A stretch of DNA of 64,000 nt from CAYVQF01 sp964454015 (lineage in GTDB: Bacteria > Myxococcota_A > Bradymonadia > UBA4248). Shown in pieces: positions 44,185 through 51,941 of the stretch. The stretch spans positions 7,608 through 71,607 of the forward strand of contig CAYVQF010000024.1 of the NCBI GenBank assembly GCA_964454015.1, in the 5' to 3' direction. The position numbers were made by a program, and so were the translations under genes. The notes under the pieces are model-generated. The model saw only the letters and a program-made list of their open reading frames with translations, did not search any database and had not been told where the DNA came from. Every line of letters starts with the position of its first letter. Position 1 is the first letter of the stretch.

Positions 44185-45423
44185 TCAGGGACGGTAGCGG
44201 TGGCCAGCGTTGCTATACGGGCTCTTCCCGGGTGTATTGATAATTCTCCCGCCCCAGACGATCATCTCTTCGCCTGTCCACACTGCGGTGTCTTCAATAA
44301 TGTCTTGAGGTGCATTCTCTTCGGAGATGGGGCGCCATTGGTCTTTGCCTGGATCGTAGATGCTGCCCTCGCCACTTCGTCCACGCCAGACGATGAGTTC
44401 GGCGCCCGTCCACACGGCTTTGCCGTACCGTGGTGCCCCTTCGGGGTTGACGACCCTCCAGGTGTCGCTCTCTGGGTGGTAGGCTTCGATGGTCGATCCA
44501 CCCTGACCCTCCCGTGTCGCGGCTGCGACGATGATTTCATCCCCGGTCCATAGCGAAAAGAAGAGACTCGGGCGCAGTCTGGCGGGCTCTGCCATGGGGC
44601 GCCAGGTGTCGCCGAAGGGCGTGTAACGGGCGCCACTGAACTGCTTTGTGGCACGCTCGTCGATGTTCCAGGTGTCGCCACTCCATACGACCATCTCGCG
44701 CCCGGTCCATGCCAAGAGGTAGGCGTCGTAATAGGGGTGGGCGCCTGCGGTGGCGATGGGCCGCCATTGGTCGCTCTGGGGATCATAACGCCCACCGTGG
44801 GCGCCCGTGCCGCCCCAGACGAGCATCTCGCTGCCTGTCCACACAGCGCCAGCACGACAGCGCTCTGTAGGTGCGCCGTGGGTGGACATCTCGCGCCAGG
44901 TGTCCGTGCGGGGATCATAGCGACCACCTGTGGCAAAGTAGACGCTCCCTTGGAGTTCCGCCACATTCACATCTTCAAAGTGACTGCTGGCTCCTCCCCA
45001 GACAATCATCTCCTCCCCCGTCCAGACAGCGCTGTGTTCGCTTCTTCGATGAGGTGCGCCTACGGTCGAGATGGGCTTCCAGGTGTCCGTGCGCGGATCG
45101 TAGCGGCCGCCGGTATTGATTTCAAGGTAGTTCACATTTTGGCCACCCCAGACGATCATCTCGCTCCCCGTCCACACGGCGCTGTGCTTCGTCCGCGCTT
45201 CGGGTGCACCGGCGGTAGAGATGGGTAGCCACGTGTCGCGCGGCCCACTTGGCTCCTCTGAGAGATCGGAGGGTGATGCTTCCTCCTTGTCGGGGCGGTG
45301 GTGCGCGTCCTGGGCTTCTGGCTCCTGGTCGAGCGGCGGCGCCGCGGGCGCCTCCTCTTCGACCACCGAGTGGGGTGAGCAGGCGTAGAGCAGGACTAGG
45401 CCCAAGAGTAAGGGTGCGAGCAT
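44185..45423 (-). CDS. Kelch-like repeat lipoprotein, copy 2
   Basis: 412 residues, the promoter-proximal partner of the pair. Start ATG 45423 by analogy with copy 1: MLAPLLLGLVLLYAC with lipid Cys15. The same six kelch-type repeats occur, with sequence differences from copy 1 concentrated in loops (for example NVNYLEINTGG against DKQNNELSTGG). Leader sequence upstream also carries eight C (45515-45522). Both genes end with GARYRP- or GHRYRP-like residues. Whether the two genes are co-transcribed is not clear; the intergenic distance is 177 bases. Confidence 0.82.
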   Translation of the reverse strand: MLAPLLLGLVLLYACSPHSVVEEEAPAAPPLDQEPEAQDAHHRPDKEEASPSDLSEEPSGPRDTWLPISTAGAPEARTKHSAVWTGSEMIVWGGQNVNYLEINTGGRYDPRTDTWKPISTVGAPHRRSEHSAVWTGEEMIVWGGASSHFEDVNVAELQGSVYFATGGRYDPRTDTWREMSTHGAPTERCRAGAVWTGSEMLVWGGTGAHGGRYDPQSDQWRPIATAGAHPYYDAYLLAWTGREMVVWSGDTWNIDERATKQFSGARYTPFGDTWRPMAEPARLRPSLFFSLWTGDEIIVAAATREGQGGSTIEAYHPESDTWRVVNPEGAPRYGKAVWTGAELIVWRGRSGEGSIYDPGKDQWRPISEENAPQDIIEDTAVWTGEEMIVWGGRIINTPGKSPYSNAGHRYRP

Positions 45424-45605
45424 GTGATTGCTCCGGGAGAGGCGTCCCGGCGGCGCTGGGCCAAGCGTTGGGAGCTGCGTTGGGGCTTGCAGGGTTCGTC
45501 TGGCGGAGCAGCTCGGGGGGGGCCGGTTGAACATGGTGCTGCCTTTGGGTGCTCGTTCTCGAGGGTGAAGAGGCGATGAGGCGGCCCCGAAAAGGGGCAC
45601 AACAG

Positions 45606-48554
45606 TTAGTCACCAAAAGTCGGCTCGCTAACCGAGTTGAAGTCGTTGCCGGGGCAGCCCTCGCCGTAGGTCAAGCCATTGTCTTGGCAGTAGTGGCATG
45701 GGTTGGCGCTTGGGGGGCAGGCACACTGGCCCTCGCCGCCTGCGATGCCTTCAGGGCAATCGGTACAGGGGTCTGGTGCGTTGGGGTCGCTGCAATCGTG
45801 AAAGAAGCATTGCTTATAAAACTGATTTCCCCAGTAGTTGCAGTCTAAACCCTGCGCCCTTCCTATCCACTTATCTGGATCTTGATCTTTGCAGCGAGCC
45901 TGACATGCTGCGCATCGTTCAGTATACACCTTACCGTCAATAACAATGTTTACTGCATCTCCCGCTACTTTACTATTCATGCAAGCAGTGTAGGCTTCAT
46001 CACAATTCGCAGCCTTTCTAATGCAAGGATTGAAAAACCTTGTCAAATCAATGGGTGCGAGGGGCTTCGTGGTGGCGTTGGCAAGCAGCGATTCGAAGTA
46101 TGCCACCTTGCAGATCTTGAGAAGACGATCCTGCCACCATATGTGGGGCATGACTAGGGCCAATTGAGTGACCATGCCTGGGGACAGTGTCAGGGGAACC
46201 TCGCCAGCGGGGCAACTCGGCGGCGGCCAACCAGCGAAAGGAATGACGCGCCCGACGATCACCTCGACATCCGCCGGGTAGCCGCGATCGGCCAAGACCC
46301 ACTGGCCGGCATCGGTGGTGCCGTCCCACGCGCTGCTCAGGGAAACCTGGCTGGGGCTCGCGTGGCTGATCTCAGCCGCGGCATAGAGGGTGCGCAGCTC
46401 TTCCAGACTCTCGTTGTCGCGCAAGGTCCTCCTACTCACCGCAAAAAACACGTGACTGGGAGGCGCACCCGCCACGGCACTGGTCGCATCGATCCCGATG
46501 GCCAGAACACTCTCTTCTCCTTGGCTGGGGTTGAAAGGGATGGGCCCGAGCTCGAGGGCAAAGATGTGGGCTTTCTTATTGATCCCCCACAGTGGGTTAG
46601 CGGCGTCGACCGTCCTGACGGCGAAGGTGTGGCTGAGGGGCGTCGAGCTCTGTCCGGCAAAGTCGGTGGCGATGACGGACAGGGTGTGAGAGCCCGGGGC
46701 AAAGTCGAGGTCGGGGACGAAGTCGAAGTAGCCCGCGAGGTCGACCTGGCTCTCACCGATGAGGCTCTGTCCGTCGTAGAAGGAGATCACCGTATGTCGG
46801 GCTGCCCGCCCAGTGAAGGTGGGGCGCAGGCTGAGGGTTTCGCTGCCGGCGATGGGCGAGAGCAAGGTGGGTGGATCCGGCGGAGAGAGATTGCAGCCTG
46901 TCGCGATGCCATGTTTCCAGTAGTCTGAACCGCTGTAGGGGTAGGAGTCGACGAGGGTAGCGGGGTCAGTATCGACACCGGCCACGAAGAGAGGGCCCGG
47001 GCATTGGCGTCCCCACCAGTTGCCCTTTTGGTTGTGCGACACTTCTGCGGTGACGGCGTCACCGAGGAGGCCCGTCTCGGCCTCGATGGCGTTGTGCCAG
47101 ATGGTGTTGGGCCATCCGCCTTCCCTGATGTCGATAGCGACCCCAAGAGCCTGGACGCCGTCGCCGTTGAAGTGGTTGTTGACGATGTGATTGCCCTCGG
47201 CAAGACGCAGGCGCAGGGCCGTGGCGCTGTTGGGGCCGGAGAGCTGATTCTCTGCGATCGACACGTCTTCGATGGGGATGACCTCTCCCGAGCTCAGGCC
47301 ACGCAGCTCGATGCCGACGCTGTCGGCGCCTAGCGTCAGCGTGTTGCCGAGCACATTGGCCGTCCCGATGGTGTTCGGCCCCCAGATCTCGATGCCCGTG
47401 CCGTAGTCAGGGCTGATGATGCTGTTGGTGCCAATGAAGGCCTCTTCCGTGTTGAGGGCTGAGACGGCGATGGCGTTGTCGGCAAAGGTGTTGTGATGGA
47501 TGTTGGCAAAGCGAGTGCTGCTGAGCAAGATCCCTGTGGCATAGGCGTTTCCTGGCGCACCGATGGTACAGCGCTCGATGCTGATGTTTTTGATCGTTGG
47601 GGAGCTCTGTGCTGGCCCCGGGACCAGGATCGCGATGCCTTCGCCGTGGCTTTGAGCCTCCTGGGTGATGGCGTGACCGTCGCAATCGAGGATCTGATTG
47701 GATTCGACGATCTGGATGCGACCGCTGACGTTGCCCGTGAGGGTGCAGATCTCTCCTTCTCTGACACCAATGAGGTGGCATTCGTCGTTCTGACCGCCGA
47801 GAGTATAGGTCGTTACGCTGCGCTGGAGCCACATGAAGAGCTCCGATTCACCGGCGACATGGGTCGCGAGCTGTGTGTCGCTGGCGGCGAGGGTGTGGAG
47901 TGGCCCCTGGCGATCGCTGTAGAGCTGATAGGTGTCGTCCGTGGGGAGGCCGCTGAGGTTGAGGTCCACCGTGTTGGGGGTGGCGTTGTTGACATAGAGG
48001 AAGATGGCTTGCGGTGATACGTAGAGGCGGCTGTAGACCGGAGCGGACGCTGTGAGGGTGACGCCGTTGGCGTGCCATTGGCTGCCTCGAGCGGAGACCT
48101 CGGCGGGTGGGGCGACCAGACCATAGATGCTGTGGGCTTCGAATGCGGCTTGCAAAACAAGGCCGTCCTTCTGGGCTTCAGGGAGGGCGTGCCAGCGCCC
48201 GCCTCGGTAGCTCGCCAAGAAGAGCGTCTCCGGTGCGGTGCCGGGCGGCAGGCTGAACGTCTCGAGGTCGAGCTGGAGGGTGGCAACCAGGTCGCTGTCG
48301 AGCTGGGCGTCCTCGCAGGTCCATGCGAGGAAGGCTCCCCGGGGTGGCGTTGGCATGGGGAGGCAGTTGAGCGTTGGGGGCGTGGTCATGCTTTCAATTT
48401 GGAGGATCAAGCTCAGTTCACCCTCTGCAGAGAGTGGGAAGGTGAGAGATCCTATGGCATCATCACCGTGTGCGGGGGGGGGGGTAGCCTCGCTGCAAGC
48501 GAGGCCCACGAGGCAACACGATGTGACGACAGCGAGCGCAAATTTGCTGGGCAT
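45606..48554 (-). CDS. Beta-helix lipoprotein with Ig-like and Cys-rich parts
   Basis: 982 residues. ATG 48554 has AGGG at a suitable distance. Signal ends in lipobox GLAC with Cys20, and residues 24-27 (Thr, Pro, Pro, Pro) are encoded by an 11-C run. A beta-sandwich-like region to about 250 is followed by a right-handed parallel beta-helix (about 270-560), with repeated ILLSSTRFANIHHNTFADNAI-like PbH1/NosD units. An Ig-like domain (FTGRAARHTVISFYDGQSLIGESQV) follows, then a Cys-rich C-terminal end (CAACQARCKDQDPDKW; CTDCPEGIAGGEGQCACPP). The beta-helix suggests carbohydrate binding or lyase activity, but no catalytic residues can be named. Confidence 0.8.
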   Translation of the reverse strand: MPSKFALAVVTSCCLVGLACSEATPPPAHGDDAIGSLTFPLSAEGELSLILQIESMTTPPTLNCLPMPTPPRGAFLAWTCEDAQLDSDLVATLQLDLETFSLPPGTAPETLFLASYRGGRWHALPEAQKDGLVLQAAFEAHSIYGLVAPPAEVSARGSQWHANGVTLTASAPVYSRLYVSPQAIFLYVNNATPNTVDLNLSGLPTDDTYQLYSDRQGPLHTLAASDTQLATHVAGESELFMWLQRSVTTYTLGGQNDECHLIGVREGEICTLTGNVSGRIQIVESNQILDCDGHAITQEAQSHGEGIAILVPGPAQSSPTIKNISIERCTIGAPGNAYATGILLSSTRFANIHHNTFADNAIAVSALNTEEAFIGTNSIISPDYGTGIEIWGPNTIGTANVLGNTLTLGADSVGIELRGLSSGEVIPIEDVSIAENQLSGPNSATALRLRLAEGNHIVNNHFNGDGVQALGVAIDIREGGWPNTIWHNAIEAETGLLGDAVTAEVSHNQKGNWWGRQCPGPLFVAGVDTDPATLVDSYPYSGSDYWKHGIATGCNLSPPDPPTLLSPIAGSETLSLRPTFTGRAARHTVISFYDGQSLIGESQVDLAGYFDFVPDLDFAPGSHTLSVIATDFAGQSSTPLSHTFAVRTVDAANPLWGINKKAHIFALELGPIPFNPSQGEESVLAIGIDATSAVAGAPPSHVFFAVSRRTLRDNESLEELRTLYAAAEISHASPSQVSLSSAWDGTTDAGQWVLADRGYPADVEVIVGRVIPFAGWPPPSCPAGEVPLTLSPGMVTQLALVMPHIWWQDRLLKICKVAYFESLLANATTKPLAPIDLTRFFNPCIRKAANCDEAYTACMNSKVAGDAVNIVIDGKVYTERCAACQARCKDQDPDKWIGRAQGLDCNYWGNQFYKQCFFHDCSDPNAPDPCTDCPEGIAGGEGQCACPPSANPCHYCQDNGLTYGEGCPGNDFNSVSEPTFGD
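48474..48484. repeat. C11 homopolymer (G11 on +) just after the lipobox
   Basis: Eleven G on the + strand, read as C11 in the coding strand, in codons 24-27 of the beta-helix lipoprotein, about 4 residues after the lipid-bearing Cys20. At length 11 the gene is in frame; one base more or less would move the rest of the protein out of frame. Confidence 0.9.
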
Positions 48555-48647
48555 TGTCGTTCCCTTTGCTATGGATGGTGTGTCAATGAAAAGGCTTGGG
48601 GCCTCGGTACCTCGTTTGGGATGTGAGCGCAATGATGCATCGCTCAA

Positions 48648-48676
48648 ACGCTAGAGGCGCTTTTTTGGGGTGTCAA
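48648..48676 (-). promoter_or_regulatory. Candidate promoter of the beta-helix lipoprotein
   Basis: Minus strand TTGACA (complement of 48671-48676), 17 bases, TAGCGT (complement of 48648-48653). The -35 is perfect, the -10 weak. Start codon 48554 is 94 bases downstream. Confidence 0.4.
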
Positions 48677-48941
48677 GTGTTTTTTTGCCTTCCTGCGACA
48701 GGTACCGTAGGTGGGCCACTCCCTTCGCCGCGCGCCATGGGACGGACGCTGAATGCGACAGATCACTGGCGAGCGAAGCGCCGTGCAGGGAAGGGCCGTG
48801 GCGCTGGGGGGCTAGTGCCGACGGGATCTCGCCGCGGCGGCCATGCGGCCGAGCCCGACCTTCAATGAGATCATCGCCCAGGTGCCGCGCCTGCGGGCTC
48901 GCGCGCGCCGGCCTCGAAAGGCGCTCAGGGACCTGCGCCCC

Positions 48942-49334
48942 TCACTCTTCGGTGCTGCGGTGAGGATTCTGGGCGAGAAGGGCATCGATGTGATCGGCGA
49001 AGGTGGTGGGGTTGATGGGCTTCTCGATGTATTCGCTGCAGCCCGCGGCGAGGGCTTTGGCCCGGTCGCCGGCCATGGCATAAGAGGTGAGGGCTACGAT
49101 GGGGACCTCGCTCAGGTGGTGTTGTTCCCGCAGGCAAGTGGCGACGGCGTAGCCATCCATGATGGGGAGCTGGATATCGAGGAGGATGAGGTCGGGGTGC
49201 TCCTGGAGGGCCGTCGCGATGCCCTCTTGGCCGTTGCGGGCCCACAGCACGGTGTGACCCCGGGACTTCAAGATGAAGTCGACGAGGTAGAAGTTTTGGT
49301 GGTTGTCTTCGATGTAGAGCAGCTTGGCGCCCAT
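48942..49334 (-). CDS. Single-domain response regulator
   Basis: 130 residues, a stand-alone CheY-type receiver. ATG 49334 is preceded by GGAGG. Conserved positions are Glu9 and Asp10, phospho-acceptor Asp53 in LILLDIQLP, Thr83 in ALTSYAM, and Lys105 in YIEKPIN. There is no output domain. It overlaps the 3' end of the sensor kinase gene by 67 bases in another frame, so the two are coupled and probably work as a phosphorelay pair. Confidence 0.92.
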   Translation of the reverse strand: MGAKLLYIEDNHQNFYLVDFILKSRGHTVLWARNGQEGIATALQEHPDLILLDIQLPIMDGYAVATCLREQHHLSEVPIVALTSYAMAGDRAKALAAGCSEYIEKPINPTTFADHIDALLAQNPHRSTEE

Positions 49335-50887
49335 GGCGCGGCCTCCGTTTGGGTGGGGATCTCGAAGCCGAAGGTGCTGCCTTCGCCCCAGGTGCTCGTC
49401 GCGGTGCAGGTGCCACCGAGGAGCGCCGCGAGGCTCCGGCAGATGGAGAGGCCGAGGCCGGTCCCCTGTTGGTGCCGACCGGCGCTGCTGTCGACCTGGG
49501 AGAAAGGCCGGAAGAGGCGCGCCATATCTTCCTTTTTGATGCCGATGCCCGTGTCGCTGACGGTGACGACGAGCCGGGCGTCTTGGACGCGGACCCGGAC
49601 CGTAACGCTGCCCTCTTGGGTGAACTTGATGGCGTTGGAGAGCAGGTTGAAGAGGATCTGCTCGAAACGCCGCTGGTCGCTGGTGAGGCTCGCGACCTCA
49701 GGTGCGACGTTTACCTCCAGGCGCAGCGCCTTGGCGTCGGTCTGGGGCTGAACTAGGGCCGCGACTTTGTGCACCGCAGCGCGTGGGTCGAAGGGCGCGC
49801 ACTCTACTTGGAGTTGGCCGGCCTCGATTTTGGACAGATCGAGGATGTCGTTGATGAGGGCCAGCAGGTGCTGGGCGCTGTCACAGACCATGCCGAGCTG
49901 TTTGCTCTGTTCTTCGTTGAGCGGGCCGGCCAAGCCCTGCAACAGGATGCCCGAGAAGCCGATGATCGCGTTCAGCGGCGTGCGCAGCTCATGGGACATG
50001 GTGGCGAGGAAGGCCGACTTGAGGTGATCGGCCGACTCGGCGCGCTCTTTGGCGGCGGCCAGCTCGGCCGTGCGCTCCCGGACCTCTTCCTCCAGATGCT
50101 CACGGGACTGGTGCAGGGCGCGTTCGGCACGCTTCTGCGTCGTGATGTCGCGCACGGTGACGAGAAAGGCGCTGTCGCCATCGACGTCCATGGCCACTAC
50201 GCCGATGGCCACAGGGAAAGTCGTGCCGTCGCCGCGTCGATGTAGCCCCTCTTGCTGGACCCCATCGGCGAGGCGCAAGGCTGTGGCCGGGTCTTCGGGC
50301 GCTGCGACGGTGAGATCAGAGAGCGTGCGGGTGAGGAGCGCCTTTCGCGGGCCGCCATAGCGCAGCACCGCCTGGTGGTTGGCGTCGAGGATCGCGCCGG
50401 CGGGGCTGAGGAGAAAGAGGGCGTCAGGGCTGGAGTCGAAGATCTGCCGGAAGCGCTGCTCGCTGCGGGCGATGGCCGATTCAGCACGGCGGCGGCGGCG
50501 CAGCTCCTGTTGGAGGAGCAAGAAAATGACCGCGGCGCTGGCAAAGACGAAGAAGAGCCCCTTGAGGGTCTGCATCTGCGCCGCTTCAGCAGGCGTGTGG
50601 GCCATGGCGTCGACGACGTGGTCCGAGAGGAGGATCCACAGGGCCGAGAAGGCCAGATAGACCGCCACCACCCGGAACACGAGGCCGATGTCACTGCGTC
50701 GTCTGGAGGTGAGGCGCTGCAAGGGGCGGGCTCTGGATGGGAGATGTGGACCTGTTGCAAAGGATCGCGCTGGAGTTGCCGTGCTTCGTCTGCACCTGCT
50801 GGGCAATGCGCCGTGGTCGCGGGGCGCTCTCCTGCGCTGGGGCAGCCCATGACACGGCGCTGGGCCCAGATCCTGTGCGAACACCAC
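49268..50887 (-). CDS. Membrane PAS sensor histidine kinase
   Basis: 539 residues from the GTG at 50887; the start is uncertain, because no ribosome-binding site is visible and the first about 60 residues are Arg/Pro-rich. Two membrane spans lie at about 67-88 and 108-127. A PAS domain is at about 143-260, with LVTVRDITTQKRAE. A coiled linker precedes HisKA with His299 in TMSHELRTPLN. The ATPase part shows EQILFNLLSNAIKFT (N box), VSDTGIGIKKEDM (G1) and GTGLGLSICRSL (G2). The end overlaps the receiver gene by 67 bases. Ligand unknown. Confidence 0.85.
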   Translation of the reverse strand: MVFAQDLGPAPCHGLPQRRRAPRDHGALPSRCRRSTATPARSFATGPHLPSRARPLQRLTSRRRSDIGLVFRVVAVYLAFSALWILLSDHVVDAMAHTPAEAAQMQTLKGLFFVFASAAVIFLLLQQELRRRRRAESAIARSEQRFRQIFDSSPDALFLLSPAGAILDANHQAVLRYGGPRKALLTRTLSDLTVAAPEDPATALRLADGVQQEGLHRRGDGTTFPVAIGVVAMDVDGDSAFLVTVRDITTQKRAERALHQSREHLEEEVRERTAELAAAKERAESADHLKSAFLATMSHELRTPLNAIIGFSGILLQGLAGPLNEEQSKQLGMVCDSAQHLLALINDILDLSKIEAGQLQVECAPFDPRAAVHKVAALVQPQTDAKALRLEVNVAPEVASLTSDQRRFEQILFNLLSNAIKFTQEGSVTVRVRVQDARLVVTVSDTGIGIKKEDMARLFRPFSQVDSSAGRHQQGTGLGLSICRSLAALLGGTCTATSTWGEGSTFGFEIPTQTEAAPWAPSCSTSKTTTKTSTSSTSS

Positions 50888-50979
50888 TAGGATAGTGCAG
50901 CGCCTGCGGGCCTACAAGCGGCAGGGTCCAGTTGACAGGTCAACGGCGCTGCACCTGACGCCCTGCAGCCCGGAGTGGC

Positions 50980-51807
50980 TCAAGGCGCGGCGGGCGCGGC
51001 GCAGAAGTAAAGGGCGTCGTTGTCATTCGAGTTCATCCACATGCGGTCGTATTTGACCCGCGTGTCTTTGAGAGCCCTCAGGAAAGACCAGAGCTGGGCC
51101 TCGAGCGCGTCGGCTTCGCTTCCGCAAGAGCGCTCGGTGAGGCTGAGCTCGCCCAGCTTCAGGCTTTCACCCTCGAGGGTGTAGGTGCCGCTCAGGTGAT
51201 TGCAGCCGAGGGACCCCGTGGCTTGACCCTCGGCAAAGGTGAGGTGCACGGGCTGGGGCGTCGCGATGGTGCTCTCTCCACCCCCCTGGTAGAGGGAGTA
51301 GGCCTGCCATTGTGTCCCTTCGAGGGGGAGCGTCGCCACGCTGCCCTCGGGCACAAAGACCAGCTCGCCTTGGGCCGTGCTGAGGATCAAGCGCTCGCCG
51401 TCGCGGCGGTGGGCCTGCAGACCGTTGAGCTGGCGCCAGTAGCCGATCTCCTGCTCATACCAGCCCGGGGGCAAGCCGACGCAAGCGATCTCCGTGAGAC
51501 CGCCGTCTTGGCCCAAAACGAGTTGGCCGTCGGAGGATAAGGTGTAGGAAACATTATAAGTATTGCAGATGGCGGAGCCTCGTATCACCCCGCTGTCAAA
51601 GCTCAAGGTCGTGCCAGGTAGCGCCTCTTGGCCCCCCATCTCGACCAAATGCCAGGTGCCCTCGAGATCCGCAGGATCACTTGGGGGCGCCTCAGGGGTG
51701 GGCGCTCGTTCAACTTTGGCAGGGGGGGACGCCTTATCGCCCTTGGGCTCGCAGCCCACCAGCGCCACTGCCACCACGACAACCCCGATCCACAAGTGCT
51801 TCACCAT
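50980..51807 (-). CDS. Lipoprotein with two META/HslJ-like domains
   Basis: 275 residues. ATG 51807 is favoured since GGAG is six bases upstream; ATG 51810 and 51819 are alternatives. Signal MVKHLWIGVVVVAVALVGC with lipobox VGC. Two META-type units follow: LEGTWHLVEMGGQEALPGTTLSF with ICNTYNVSYTL, and LEGTQWQAYSLYQ with LGCNHLSGTYTLEGESL and LTERSC. In the family META domains have an unknown binding role, often with stress or motility proteins. A run of seven G at 51722-51728 (C7 in the coding strand) lies in the Pro linker just after the lipobox. Confidence 0.8.
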   Translation of the reverse strand: MVKHLWIGVVVVAVALVGCEPKGDKASPPAKVERAPTPEAPPSDPADLEGTWHLVEMGGQEALPGTTLSFDSGVIRGSAICNTYNVSYTLSSDGQLVLGQDGGLTEIACVGLPPGWYEQEIGYWRQLNGLQAHRRDGERLILSTAQGELVFVPEGSVATLPLEGTQWQAYSLYQGGGESTIATPQPVHLTFAEGQATGSLGCNHLSGTYTLEGESLKLGELSLTERSCGSEADALEAQLWSFLRALKDTRVKYDRMWMNSNDNDALYFCAAPAAP

Positions 51808-51941
51808 CATCCACTCCATCTCTGCTAGGCCGCCTCAGTGGCGACAATGCTGCCTCACAAGCACCAAAGCACGCAACATAGGCTTCAGCGCGCCAGAGAG
51901 ACAAGGCTGCCGCGGCCAACGTTTCTCGCTGGCCTGCCGTT

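Larger units (their letters stand above)
42731..45560. repeat. Tandem gene duplication of about 1.43 kb (two kelch genes)
   Basis: The segment ending with ACCGCCACCGCGGCGCTGGG (42729-42748) recurs at 44163-44181, and the reading frames plus leader sequences correspond over the whole length. Differences cluster in loops of the encoded proteins, with the leaders nearly identical, so the duplication is fairly recent. Confidence 0.85.
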
